Assembly (NCBI GenBank): GCA_017440425.1
Contig: JAFSHJ010000205.1
Coordinates: 1 to 16,081 of the forward strand
Reading direction: 5' to 3'
Length of the DNA: 16,081 nt
Source: Oscillospiraceae bacterium
Lineage (GTDB): Bacteria; Bacillota; Clostridia; Oscillospirales; Ruminococcaceae
Position 1 is the stretch's first letter. Each line of letters begins with the position of its first letter. The position numbers were made by a program, and so were the translations under genes. Under the pieces are notes generated by a model. That model saw nothing but the letters and a program-made list of their open reading frames with translations, was not told the DNA's origin and searched no databases. Of this stretch, positions 1 to 6,408 are shown piece by piece.

Positions 1-84
1 CACGCTTGCGGCGGTGCCGTAGACGATGACCGGACCTGCAATGGTGAACATCTTTGCGGCGGTGCCAAGGACAAAGCCCTCTGC
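1..84 (-). pseudogene. Partial spoVAC copy; left member of an 84-bp direct repeat
   Basis: These 84 bases are identical, in the same orientation, to 3320-3403 inside the intact spoVAC gene. On the minus strand they encode codons 110-137 of SpoVAC, part of its last membrane segments. Identity stops abruptly at base 84, only 23 bp before the stop codon of the GH92 gene. The repeat may continue left beyond the window, so 84 bp is a minimum. No start codon or 5' half of spoVAC adjoins it, so it is a fragment, not a second gene. It may mark an insertion or duplication event, or be an assembly artefact at a contig end. Confidence 0.8.
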
Positions 85-85
85 T

Positions 86-104
86 TGTGTCAATATAGGA
101 CACA
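86..104 (-). other. Small hairpin at the repeat/cassette junction
   Basis: A perfect 6-bp inverted repeat (TGTGTC / GACACA) with a 7-nt loop sits between the end of the 84-bp repeat and the GH92 stop codon. On the minus strand it follows the GH92 stop by a few bases and could weakly terminate or stabilise that mRNA. No T-run follows it, so I do not call it a true intrinsic terminator. It could equally be a relic of the insertion junction. Confidence 0.35.
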
Positions 105-107
105 GTC

Positions 108-2285
108 TTATTTCTTGGTTGCCCAATCAGACGGCTCGTTTCCCATAACGAAGTGAAGCTCTCCGCCCTCTATAATTTGCTTGTGCGTCAATTTGCATAT
201 GTTTAATGCGCTACCCTGCCAGGTTGCGGATTGTACATAAATGTTTCCGTTTCCTACGTTTTCTCCCGTAATGCGCAAGTCCTTTCCATTGCCCAGGTGA
301 AAAACAATTTCCGGAATTCTTGTACCGTGGAGATAATAATTTTCTGTCGTAGCATAAGGGAAAAAGCCACACATAAGAAAAATATAGTAAGAGGACATTC
401 CGCCGTTGTCCTCGTCTCCCGGATAATCGTTTGGCTTTGAAAATCTTTTGATAATACCATCGATAACCTTTGACGCCAAGTCGGGACGCTTTACTTCGTC
501 TGTACAGAAAAGCCAAGGAATTTGGAAGGACGGTTCGTTAGTAAAATTCAGATATCCCTCTTTTCCGTTGTCATCGTTGTAATAGTTCACACTATGCTCG
601 CAAGCCCAGATAAGACGGTTTGTAAAGGTTTCTACTCCACCCATAGCCTCAATCAGGCGCGGTATGTCGTTGTAATTGACGTAGGAAGCATCCCACCCGG
701 TCATTTCATAGAAATGGGTGTTATAACCGCCATGGGGGTCAAAATCAGGCTCAAAACTGCCGTCCTCGTTACAGGTTTGCGGAAATCCGTAAAAGCCTTC
801 GCTTTGATTTTTGGGGTTCCATACGTTAAGCCAGTTTGCACTACGTGCCTCGTATTTTTCAAACTCCTCGTTTTTCCCCATTAACAAAGACATTTTTGCA
901 ACCGCTTTATCGTTAAACGCAAATCCCATCGTAACGGCAGCCGGCTTGAAACGCCAAGTATACGGCACACCGCTTACCGTCTGCTTGTTGTCGGTTGCAA
1001 ATCCTTTTTGAACGTATTCGGGTGAACGCATGGTTTCAGCATTCCGAATAAGAACGGAATATACGTCCTCCCACGTATATTTATTTAACGGAACATCCTT
1101 CAAAAATGCGTCCACTATAACGTTTTCCACATCGTTTCCGCCCTGTCCCGCAAGCGTTTCGTGCGCATTCATATATTCATCTGCAATGACTATGCCGTTC
1201 TTCAGCCGCTCGTTCTCCTTGGCACGATCGATCGTTGACTCAATGATTGATCCCATTTTATCAGGGTACAACAAACTATACATTGGAAATACCGTCTTCC
1301 AGGTGTCCCAAATTGTGTGAAAATCATCCCATTTGCCGTGATCTTTTGTTCTGTTTCTGGGTTGGATATTCATATGATACATCGCTGTATAAAATCTGCG
1401 AAGCAAATCTTTGTCGTCAGTATAAAGTTCAATTGCACCTAAAACGTCTCGCCAAGTTTTTTTCGCGTTTTGTTTTACGCTCTCATAATCAAAGTCCGGT
1501 ATCTGTTTTAAAAGAAATTTTTCGGCGTTCTCTACGCTCACAAAGGAAAAGGAAAGCTTAACCTGAATTTTTGCTCCTTTGTGTAACTTTATGTATATGC
1601 CGAATCTTTTTGGCGAGTCGATAGAAACTTCCGTATGAGAATTTTTAGCAATGGAATACACCTTGTCACCCTCAAACACTCCAATCTCCTCAAAATCCTC
1701 GTCAAACTGTATATCAAAAAACATATCCCAATCCCGACCGCTGAAATTCCCGAAAAATGTTCCACCACCGAAAATTCTTTTTGTATCGGGGTCTATGGAA
1801 ATCCGTCCTTTTCTCATGCAAGCGTCAACATCAAGCTTATGAGCTATATCAATTATCAAATACCCTATTTTATCATTGGGATATTCAAAGGAATATATTG
1901 CTGCATCGTGTGCAGGAGACACCTTTGCAGAAATTCCATTTTCCAGCATAACTTTATATTCATAGCAGGTCGATTTTTCGCTTCCTGCTACTGCGTAGGT
2001 GGCTCGGCTGCTATGGTCAAGTTGGGCTTTTTCAAGTGTTGGCGCAATGAGAAAATTTCCATAACATTTTAAACCGCCGGCGCCGGAGACATAAGCATTT
2101 CCGAAACCGATAATGGGTTGATTTCGTGTGTAACCGCCGCAATCCTTTTCAAGAGTTTCGGGGCTTGGATGAATAGAACCTGTAGGGAGTGTAGGCCCTG
2201 CGGAAGTTGCACTGCCGACACCAAAAAGAGGATCGGCATATTCTATCGGGTCAATTGAATTTTGAAATTTCAGGTTATCTTTCAT
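108..2285 (-). CDS. GH92 family alpha-mannosidase (divergent, cytoplasmic)
   Basis: The 725-aa protein is a glycoside hydrolase family 92 member, a family of Ca2+-dependent inverting exo-alpha-mannosidases. The N-terminal beta-sandwich domain opens with DPLFG (residues 18-22) and an IIGF..AYVSGAGG block (58-71). The C-terminal (alpha/alpha)6 domain carries IWDTWKT (325-331), GNDVENV (383-389), NEPSFQIPWL (583-592) and GDEDNGGMSSYY (623-634). By family analogy D624 and D626 belong to the catalytic-base motif, usually GNDD. The usual acid motif EGNAWQY aligns with E527-MTGWDASY, keeping Glu and Trp but changing the rest. No signal peptide is visible, so it should act on imported oligosaccharides. 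The start has a good SD (AAAGGCGG, 6-nt spacing). The gene is AT-rich and divergent from an AraC regulator. Family confidence is high; substrate linkage is not determinable. Confidence 0.93.
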   Translation of the reverse strand: MKDNLKFQNSIDPIEYADPLFGVGSATSAGPTLPTGSIHPSPETLEKDCGGYTRNQPIIGFGNAYVSGAGGLKCYGNFLIAPTLEKAQLDHSSRATYAVAGSEKSTCYEYKVMLENGISAKVSPAHDAAIYSFEYPNDKIGYLIIDIAHKLDVDACMRKGRISIDPDTKRIFGGGTFFGNFSGRDWDMFFDIQFDEDFEEIGVFEGDKVYSIAKNSHTEVSIDSPKRFGIYIKLHKGAKIQVKLSFSFVSVENAEKFLLKQIPDFDYESVKQNAKKTWRDVLGAIELYTDDKDLLRRFYTAMYHMNIQPRNRTKDHGKWDDFHTIWDTWKTVFPMYSLLYPDKMGSIIESTIDRAKENERLKNGIVIADEYMNAHETLAGQGGNDVENVIVDAFLKDVPLNKYTWEDVYSVLIRNAETMRSPEYVQKGFATDNKQTVSGVPYTWRFKPAAVTMGFAFNDKAVAKMSLLMGKNEEFEKYEARSANWLNVWNPKNQSEGFYGFPQTCNEDGSFEPDFDPHGGYNTHFYEMTGWDASYVNYNDIPRLIEAMGGVETFTNRLIWACEHSVNYYNDDNGKEGYLNFTNEPSFQIPWLFCTDEVKRPDLASKVIDGIIKRFSKPNDYPGDEDNGGMSSYYIFLMCGFFPYATTENYYLHGTRIPEIVFHLGNGKDLRITGENVGNGNIYVQSATWQGSALNICKLTHKQIIEGGELHFVMGNEPSDWATKK

Positions 2286-2317
2286 AAGAAACCGCCTTTC
2301 ATAGATTTATTGCCATG

Positions 2318-2351
2318 ATGGTATTATACCATTGTTATGGGGGATTATTAA
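2318..2351 (-). promoter_or_regulatory. Promoter of the GH92 gene with palindromic operator
   Basis: On the minus strand a perfect TATAAT lies at 2328-2323, with only a weak -35 (TTAATA, 2351-2346) at 17-bp spacing, as expected of an activator-dependent promoter. The -10 is embedded in a perfect palindrome, ATGGTA-TTA-TACCAT (2318-2332). An outer CCAT/ATGG pair (2313-2316, 2337-2340) extends the dyad imperfectly. Binding of a regulator, most simply the divergent AraC protein, is inferred. Confidence 0.6.
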
Positions 2352-2392
2352 TGAAGAAAAATCCTTAATTTCGGTAATATATTCGCTTTTTA

Positions 2393-2421
2393 TTGATTAT
2401 TCAGTCAAAATATAGTAATAT
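2393..2421 (+). promoter_or_regulatory. Putative sigma-A promoter of the araC-type gene
   Basis: TTGATT (2393-2398) and TAATAT (2416-2421) are separated by 17 bp, and the ribosome-binding site starts about 12 bp further on. It sits in a very AT-rich stretch where chance matches are common, so confidence is moderate. Confidence 0.5.
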
Positions 2422-2444
2422 ATTTATAAATTGAGGTGATGAAA

Positions 2445-3284
2445 ATGCACAAGGAAGTTACAAGACCGGTATCTTGGATTTTAGATATCAAAAAAGAATT
2501 GCCCGATCATGCAAAACAGACGGTCTATTCACCACTTCATTACGGAGACACAATAGAAATCAGCTTTGTTCGAGGGATTGAGGGAGAAACCTATATCAAC
2601 GGAAAAAAGTTTATATATAAAGATAAGAACGTATTTTTCATCCCTCCTAAATATCTGCACAGATCCGTTTATCGTAGCGGCGGCTCACGCAAAGAGGATA
2701 TGGTTTGCGCCTTTCATATAAATGTAGAAGAACTATCTCCATTTATAAATTTAAGAAATATATTATTTAAAGACAATCGTACGCTGTTAGATTTGGCTTT
2801 TCGATGCGATGACTTTGACGAAATTTGGGAAATCGTGCAAACAATATTAGATGATACACATACTTATATAGCAAGAACAATAAGCCTATTGCGTCTGCTT
2901 GAAATAATTTCTAACCAAAAAAACAGCGATGACATTATCGTGGAGTATAGTCAGACATCGGTTCAACTAATTGAATTTGTTGAGAAAAACTATGCAACTA
3001 AACTCACCATTCAAAACGCTGCCAATCATTTTGGTTACAGTCAGCAGTATTTTTGCAAATGGTTTAAACAAGAAGCAGGAGTTACATTCAACGAATTTTT
3101 AAATTCAGTGCGAATCCATCACGCCTGCTCCTGTCTTCGTGGCGGTTATTCGGTAGAGAGGACTTCTGAGCAATGCGGTTTTTCCGATCCTTCTTATTTT
3201 ACTAAAGTTTTTAAACGGTTTGTAGGAATTCCCCCCAAATCCTATACCTATAGGTATGGGCAGACATCCACATCCGCCCGTTAA
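2445..3284 (+). CDS. AraC-family transcriptional regulator
   Basis: This is a 279-aa one-component regulator. Residues about 30-100 look like the cupin-type effector-binding domain (YGDTIEISFV, FFIPPKYLH). Residues about 172-271 are the AraC DNA-binding domain with two helix-turn-helix units: LTIQNAANHFGYSQQYFCKWFK (187-208, key residues A193, F196, S199, F203) and SVERTSEQCGFSDPSYFTKVFKR (236-258). The family-typical GFSDPSYFTKVFKRFVG run is clear. GTG and ATG codons at 2436 and 2439 overlap the SD GAGGTGAT. The ATG at 2445, 4 nt past the SD end, is the better start. It is divergent from the GH92 gene and probably activates it in response to a mannose-containing sugar. It converges on spoVAC, and the two stop codons share a TTAA (3281-3284). 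Confidence 0.92.
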   Translation: MHKEVTRPVSWILDIKKELPDHAKQTVYSPLHYGDTIEISFVRGIEGETYINGKKFIYKDKNVFFIPPKYLHRSVYRSGGSRKEDMVCAFHINVEELSPFINLRNILFKDNRTLLDLAFRCDDFDEIWEIVQTILDDTHTYIARTISLLRLLEIISNQKNSDDIIVEYSQTSVQLIEFVEKNYATKLTIQNAANHFGYSQQYFCKWFKQEAGVTFNEFLNSVRIHHACSCLRGGYSVERTSEQCGFSDPSYFTKVFKRFVGIPPKSYTYRYGQTSTSAR

Positions 3285-3730
3285 AACAACGTTGTTATCC
3301 AATAAATGACCCCATAAATCACGCTTGCGGCGGTGCCGTAGACGATGACCGGACCTGCAATGGTGAACATCTTTGCGGCGGTGCCAAGGACAAAGCCCTC
3401 TGCCTTGAATTCAAGGGCAGGTGACACGACCGCATTGGCAAACCCCGTTATGGGCACAAGTGTGCCCGCTTTGCCAACCGTTGCAATTTTATCGTAGACG
3501 TTGAAGCCCGTCAGCACCGCAGAGAGAAACACCAGCGTCACCGATGTGACTGTTGATGCCTGCAGGGTGTCCATACCCGCTTTCAAATATAAATTTGTCA
3601 GCACCTCGCCAATGGTACAGATCGCGCCGCCTATTAAAAATGCGCCCGCCATATTTTTGAGAACGCTGCTCTTCGGCGATTTTCTTTGGGATAGTTTGTT
3701 GTATTCTTCCGGTGTAATTTCTTTTGACAC
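3281..3730 (-). CDS. spoVAC: Stage V sporulation protein AC
   Basis: The 149-aa protein matches SpoVAC, a forespore inner-membrane component of the SpoVA channel that moves Ca2+-dipicolinic acid into spores and releases it at germination. It shows the family start (ITPEEYNKL, then the AFLIGGAICTIGE block, residues 30-42). About four hydrophobic segments follow (about 27-47, 57-77, 88-106, 113-146), with conserved GFNVYDKI (75-82), VPITGFANA (92-100) and ALEFKAEGFVLG (105-116). Length is normal, so the C-terminus is intact despite the duplicated segment. Start is GTG with SD GAGGTGA at 6-nt spacing. spoVAD and spoVAE, which usually follow spoVAC, are not downstream here; the AraC/GH92 cassette occupies that place. 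Confidence 0.95.
   Translation of the reverse strand: MSKEITPEEYNKLSQRKSPKSSVLKNMAGAFLIGGAICTIGEVLTNLYLKAGMDTLQASTVTSVTLVFLSAVLTGFNVYDKIATVGKAGTLVPITGFANAVVSPALEFKAEGFVLGTAAKMFTIAGPVIVYGTAASVIYGVIYWITTLF
3285..3296. repeat. Perfect 12-bp palindrome at the araC/spoVAC junction
   Basis: AACAACGTTGTT is a perfect palindrome placed immediately after the overlapping convergent stop codons. It encodes the last codons of SpoVAC (I-T-T-L) on the minus strand. No loop or T-run makes it a terminator. It may be chance, or a mark of the cassette boundary. Confidence 0.45.
3320..3403 (-). repeat. Right member of the 84-bp direct repeat (inside spoVAC)
   Basis: This segment is identical to 1-84 and covers spoVAC codons 110-137 exactly. 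To its left the gene continues normally to its stop. Recombination between the two copies would remove or circularise about 3.3 kb, including the GH92 and AraC genes. Confidence 0.85.
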
Positions 3731-3751
3731 GGCATCTCACCTCGCTGCCGT

Positions 3752-3781
3752 TAGTTTGTCACGGTTTTTGAAATATATACA
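3752..3781 (-). promoter_or_regulatory. Sigma-G-like promoter of spoVAC
   Basis: On the minus strand TGTATA (3781-3776) and CAAACTA (3758-3752) are separated by 17 bp. They resemble the forespore sigma-G consensus (TGAATA, 17-18 bp, CATACTA) with one mismatch in each box. Sigma-G control is known for spoVA operons. The predicted transcription start is only a base or two before the SD at 3743-3737. Confidence 0.6.
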
Positions 3782-3817
3782 AAAAGCACTCCAAACTTTT
3801 TTGTTTGAAGTGCTTTT
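3781..3817 (-). terminator. Intrinsic terminator of the M23 peptidase gene
   Basis: A 15-bp stem with one mismatch (arms 3782-3796 and 3803-3817) and a 6-nt loop lies 14 bp past the M23 stop codon. On the minus strand the stem ends in TTTT and continues into a T. It separates the M23 gene from spoVAC and abuts the spoVAC -35 box. A and T tracts on both sides may make it bidirectional. Confidence 0.85.
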
Positions 3818-3831
3818 ATTTTGATGATATC

Positions 3832-5817
3832 TTATCTGATATACGGCAGCGGGTTTTGCTGTTTGCCGTTGATGTGGATCTCAAAGTGCAGGTGGTAACC
3901 GGTGGCTCGTCCCGTCATACCGATCGCAGCTATCTTCTGTCCCTGCCGTACAAAGTCGCCCTTGGTGACAAAGACGTTGCTGCAGTGGGCATATAGCGTC
4001 TGGACGCCGCCGCCGTGGTCTATCTTCAGGTGCAGACCGTAGCCGTAATAGTAACGTCTTACAAACATAACGGTACCGGGGGCGGCTGCATATATGTCTG
4101 TACCTCTGGGACCTGCAATGTCAAGTCCGTAATGTCCCGGGTATCCCAGCCAGTAACAGCTGATCTTTCTTGCTGCGGTGGGCCAGATGAATCCGGACGC
4201 GTTGCTGCTTCCGCTCTGCTGTCCCTGGTTGCCGGAGGGCTTGGCTATATATGTACCAACGCTGAGCACCTGGTTTACCGGTGCAGTTATCTCCGTTGTG
4301 GAAAGCACATTGCGTTCAACCTCAACGCCGTCAACGTAGGTTACGTCTGCAACCTGCTCACTTCTGCCGTTGACACCCTTGGATTTAACTGAAGTTACGC
4401 CGCTGTAAAGCGTGTTGTCGCTGACTCGCTCGGTGCCGTAGGGAACCTCTATCTCATAGGTCTCTCGTCTCGTCACCTTTATGCCGAGGAAAGGCTCGGA
4501 TTTGGAGATGAGTATTTCATCACCTGCATAGAGAGATGTCATTATGTCCGGATTGAGCGCCTTGAGGTCTGCCAGCTTCATGTTGTTTTTGTTGGCTATC
4601 TTTATGGGAGTATCTCCCCTGACCACGGTGTAGTAGCGCTCGCCCTCCACCTCGCTGTTGAGCTGCTGCTCAATGGATGAGACGGGAAGGATGGATGTCT
4701 CCGGATATATTCCCTTCGAAAGCCTTATCTTGTTCACAAAGGAGACGACCTCTCCGTCTATATCTGTGCGATATGCTTCAAGGCGGGCATCCAGAATATC
4801 CAGCAGAGCATTTTTATCTGTGGTTGCACCCACAAACTCATCGTCCACATAGAGACCGTATGCCGTTTCAACAGCGTTGCCCGATGCTTTGATTATTCTG
4901 TTTGCAAGGGTCTCCACAGATGTGAAGTTGTTCTTATCGATAACACAAAGAGTGAATCTCGGCACCGAATCGCCGGGCTGGAGATATTCCTCGTTGATGA
5001 GGCGGTCCTTAACAGCTCTTTCTGCCTCGTCGAACTTAGTTTCGTTTTCAATGTAACCGATGATCTCTCCGTCATATTCAACGGAGAATGCAAATGTAAG
5101 CGAGTTGAAATACTGTATTACCGAAACCAGCAGCAGCGCTGCGGCAATGGGCAGGGCATAGTTTACGATACCTATTATAAGCCGCCAAACCGGGTTGAGC
5201 AGCGCCAAAAGGATCTTTACCGACTCTTTTATGTAGACAAATATCTTCCTCTTCTCCGCTGCACGGATCTTTTTGAGGCTCATCTTAATGCGGGTCCTGG
5301 TTATGCGTATTGCAGCAAACCTTCTGTCCCAAAAGTTGAGCCAGCTAAGGCGCATATGTGCCACCGAGCGATGCCAGCTGTCGGAGATACCGCTTCTTAT
5401 GTTGTAGCTCCACGCTGCCAATCTTCTTTTGACAATGCGGTTGTTTCGCTTTATTCTTGCACCGAAAACGTAGCTTCTGCAGTAGATCTCTTTATCCAGC
5501 TTTGCTGTGAACTTGCCGAACTTTGTTGTTTCAAAGCGCTCGAACCAAGCATTATATTTATCTGTCAGTCTGTCGAAAAACTCTGCGAACGGGCGGAATA
5601 TCTTTTTTAATGCCACCCCGATAGCCGCGAATATTCCGAAAATGCCAATAACCGCTTTTGTCTTATTGTTTTCTGTCTCGTCGTTTTCATCCGCGGTCTG
5701 CACTTCTTCCTCCGAAATTTCTTCGGCTTCCAAAGCCTGTTGCGCATCAACTTCCGTTTCTTCTTCCAAACCGCGTTTTTCCAGCTCTACGATACAGCTC
5801 ACCTCCAATAAAGACAA
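3832..5817 (-). CDS. Membrane-anchored LysM-G5-M23 peptidoglycan endopeptidase
   Basis: The frame gives 661 aa from a TTG at 5817. In order it has: an acidic N-terminus (about 17-50), a hydrophobic patch (55-70), a very basic region (about 100-195), one long membrane segment (about 200-236), an extracytoplasmic region, LysM (395-437, YYTVVRGDTPIKIA), a G5 domain (about 445-520) and a C-terminal M23/LytM peptidase (about 555-660). Zinc ligands H562, D566 and H644, with catalytic H611, are present in GHYGLD, LYAH and YHLHFE. It should cleave peptidoglycan cross-bridges outside the membrane; a role in sporulation or wall remodelling is only suggested by the spoVAC neighbour. The start is odd: the SD GGAGGTGA (5806-5799) lies downstream of both in-frame TTG codons or overlaps them, and the in-frame codon at the right distance is ATC (5793). 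The true N-terminus is therefore uncertain by about 8 residues. Confidence 0.93.
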   Translation of the reverse strand: MSLLEVSCIVELEKRGLEEETEVDAQQALEAEEISEEEVQTADENDETENNKTKAVIGIFGIFAAIGVALKKIFRPFAEFFDRLTDKYNAWFERFETTKFGKFTAKLDKEIYCRSYVFGARIKRNNRIVKRRLAAWSYNIRSGISDSWHRSVAHMRLSWLNFWDRRFAAIRITRTRIKMSLKKIRAAEKRKIFVYIKESVKILLALLNPVWRLIIGIVNYALPIAAALLLVSVIQYFNSLTFAFSVEYDGEIIGYIENETKFDEAERAVKDRLINEEYLQPGDSVPRFTLCVIDKNNFTSVETLANRIIKASGNAVETAYGLYVDDEFVGATTDKNALLDILDARLEAYRTDIDGEVVSFVNKIRLSKGIYPETSILPVSSIEQQLNSEVEGERYYTVVRGDTPIKIANKNNMKLADLKALNPDIMTSLYAGDEILISKSEPFLGIKVTRRETYEIEVPYGTERVSDNTLYSGVTSVKSKGVNGRSEQVADVTYVDGVEVERNVLSTTEITAPVNQVLSVGTYIAKPSGNQGQQSGSSNASGFIWPTAARKISCYWLGYPGHYGLDIAGPRGTDIYAAAPGTVMFVRRYYYGYGLHLKIDHGGGVQTLYAHCSNVFVTKGDFVRQGQKIAAIGMTGRATGYHLHFEIHINGKQQNPLPYIR

Positions 5818-5829
5818 TATGTAATCTAT

Positions 5830-5858
5830 ATTATATTACATTTTCCCCATTAAATCAA
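5830..5858 (-). promoter_or_regulatory. Sigma-A-type promoter of the M23 gene
   Basis: On the minus strand TTGATT (5858-5853) and TATAAT (5835-5830) are spaced by 17 bp. Transcription should begin near 5823, which puts the TTG at 5817 about 6 nt from the 5' end and without an SD. That argues for initiation downstream of the SD instead. Confidence 0.7.
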
Positions 5859-6036
5859 TCAATTTAACAGAAATTTAACTTATACCCCCTCGGTTTTGTT
5901 GTGTGATATTCCAAATTTTACATAAATACACTCTTTTTAGAGGTGTTTTCTCCCCTAAATCTGCTGTTATTCTCCCCTTGTCTTTTGTTAAAAAGCCTTT
6001 TGACACAAAATATTGATAGATTTGCCAAAAATGTTC

Positions 6037-6065
6037 TTGACAAAACTTTCTCGGTATAATATAAT
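6037..6065 (+). promoter_or_regulatory. Consensus sigma-A promoter of the T-box transcript
   Basis: A perfect TTGACA (6037-6042) and a perfect TATAAT (6060-6065) are 17 bp apart. Transcription should start near 6072, giving a leader of about 340 nt before the coding region at 6409. The stretch 5859-6036 upstream is AT-rich, and I see nothing recognisable in it. Confidence 0.9.
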
Positions 6066-6097
6066 TATACTATTGTTTTTATATTTTTAAACGCAAT

Positions 6098-6363
6098 GAA
6101 GGGGAAAAAGAACTGACCTCGTTCAGCTTCAGAGAGCCGTTGTTTGGTGAAAAACGGTGCGTCGAACAGTTTGATCTCACCCCGGAGCGGTCGGCTGAAA
6201 ACACAGCATCTGTGTTTAGGTTTGAACGGGTTCCGCCCGTTATATGCGGAGGGAATTGACTGATTTTTCGAAGATTCCTAATGAGCGGACGTATCTACGT
6301 CAACAAGAGTGGTACCGCGGAAGTTTACGCTTTCGTCTCTTTTTAAGAGACGAAGGCTTTTTT
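6098..6363 (+). promoter_or_regulatory. T-box riboswitch, probable leucine (CUC) specifier
   Basis: This leader senses uncharged tRNA and prevents transcription termination. The hallmark T-box motif AAGAGTGGTACCGCGGAA lies at 6305-6322. Stem I runs from GGGG (6101-6104) to CCCC (6180-6183), with an AGAGAG segment (6131-6136) and a distal GGTG-type loop (about 6145-6148). The specifier loop contains CTC (6176-6178) followed by A6179 next to the closing stem, the normal codon-purine context, hence leucine. The T-box TGGT pairs with an ACCA 3' end, fitting the A discriminator of tRNA-Leu. Further hairpins lie at 6199-6217 (8 bp), 6225-6241 (6 bp) and 6288-6301. The overall class is certain. The specifier assignment is inferred by hand; ATC (Ile, 6174-6176) is the alternative but is followed by U. 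Confidence 0.93.
6329..6363 (+). terminator. T-box-controlled intrinsic terminator
   Basis: A 13-bp stem with one G-U pair (arms 6329-6341 and 6345-6357) and a 3-nt loop is followed by six T residues (6358-6363). It lies 9 nt after the T-box core. The alternative antiterminator would use the T-box sequence, as in the standard mechanism. Confidence 0.92.
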
Positions 6364-6408
6364 ATTTTAAAAATTACATTCACAATCATCCACAAGGAGG
6401 ATATACAG

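Noticed and set aside
211..2072. Many open frames on the plus strand opposite the GH92 gene and extra minus-strand frames.
   Set aside because: They lack SD sequences and domain features and are explained by the GH92 reading frame.
1..3403. A transposon or integrative element with its own recombinase.
   Set aside because: No transposase or integrase gene and no terminal inverted repeats are present between the two repeat copies; only the direct duplication is seen.
6055..6060. A first TATAAT as the -10 of the T-box promoter.
   Set aside because: It is only 12 bp from TTGACA. The overlapping TATAAT at 6060-6065 has the correct 17-bp spacing.
6244..6408. N-terminal extension of the fusion protein into the leader.
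   Set aside because: The extra codons cover the T-box core and terminator, and the homology to TIM barrels begins at the ATG at 6409, which has a strong SD.
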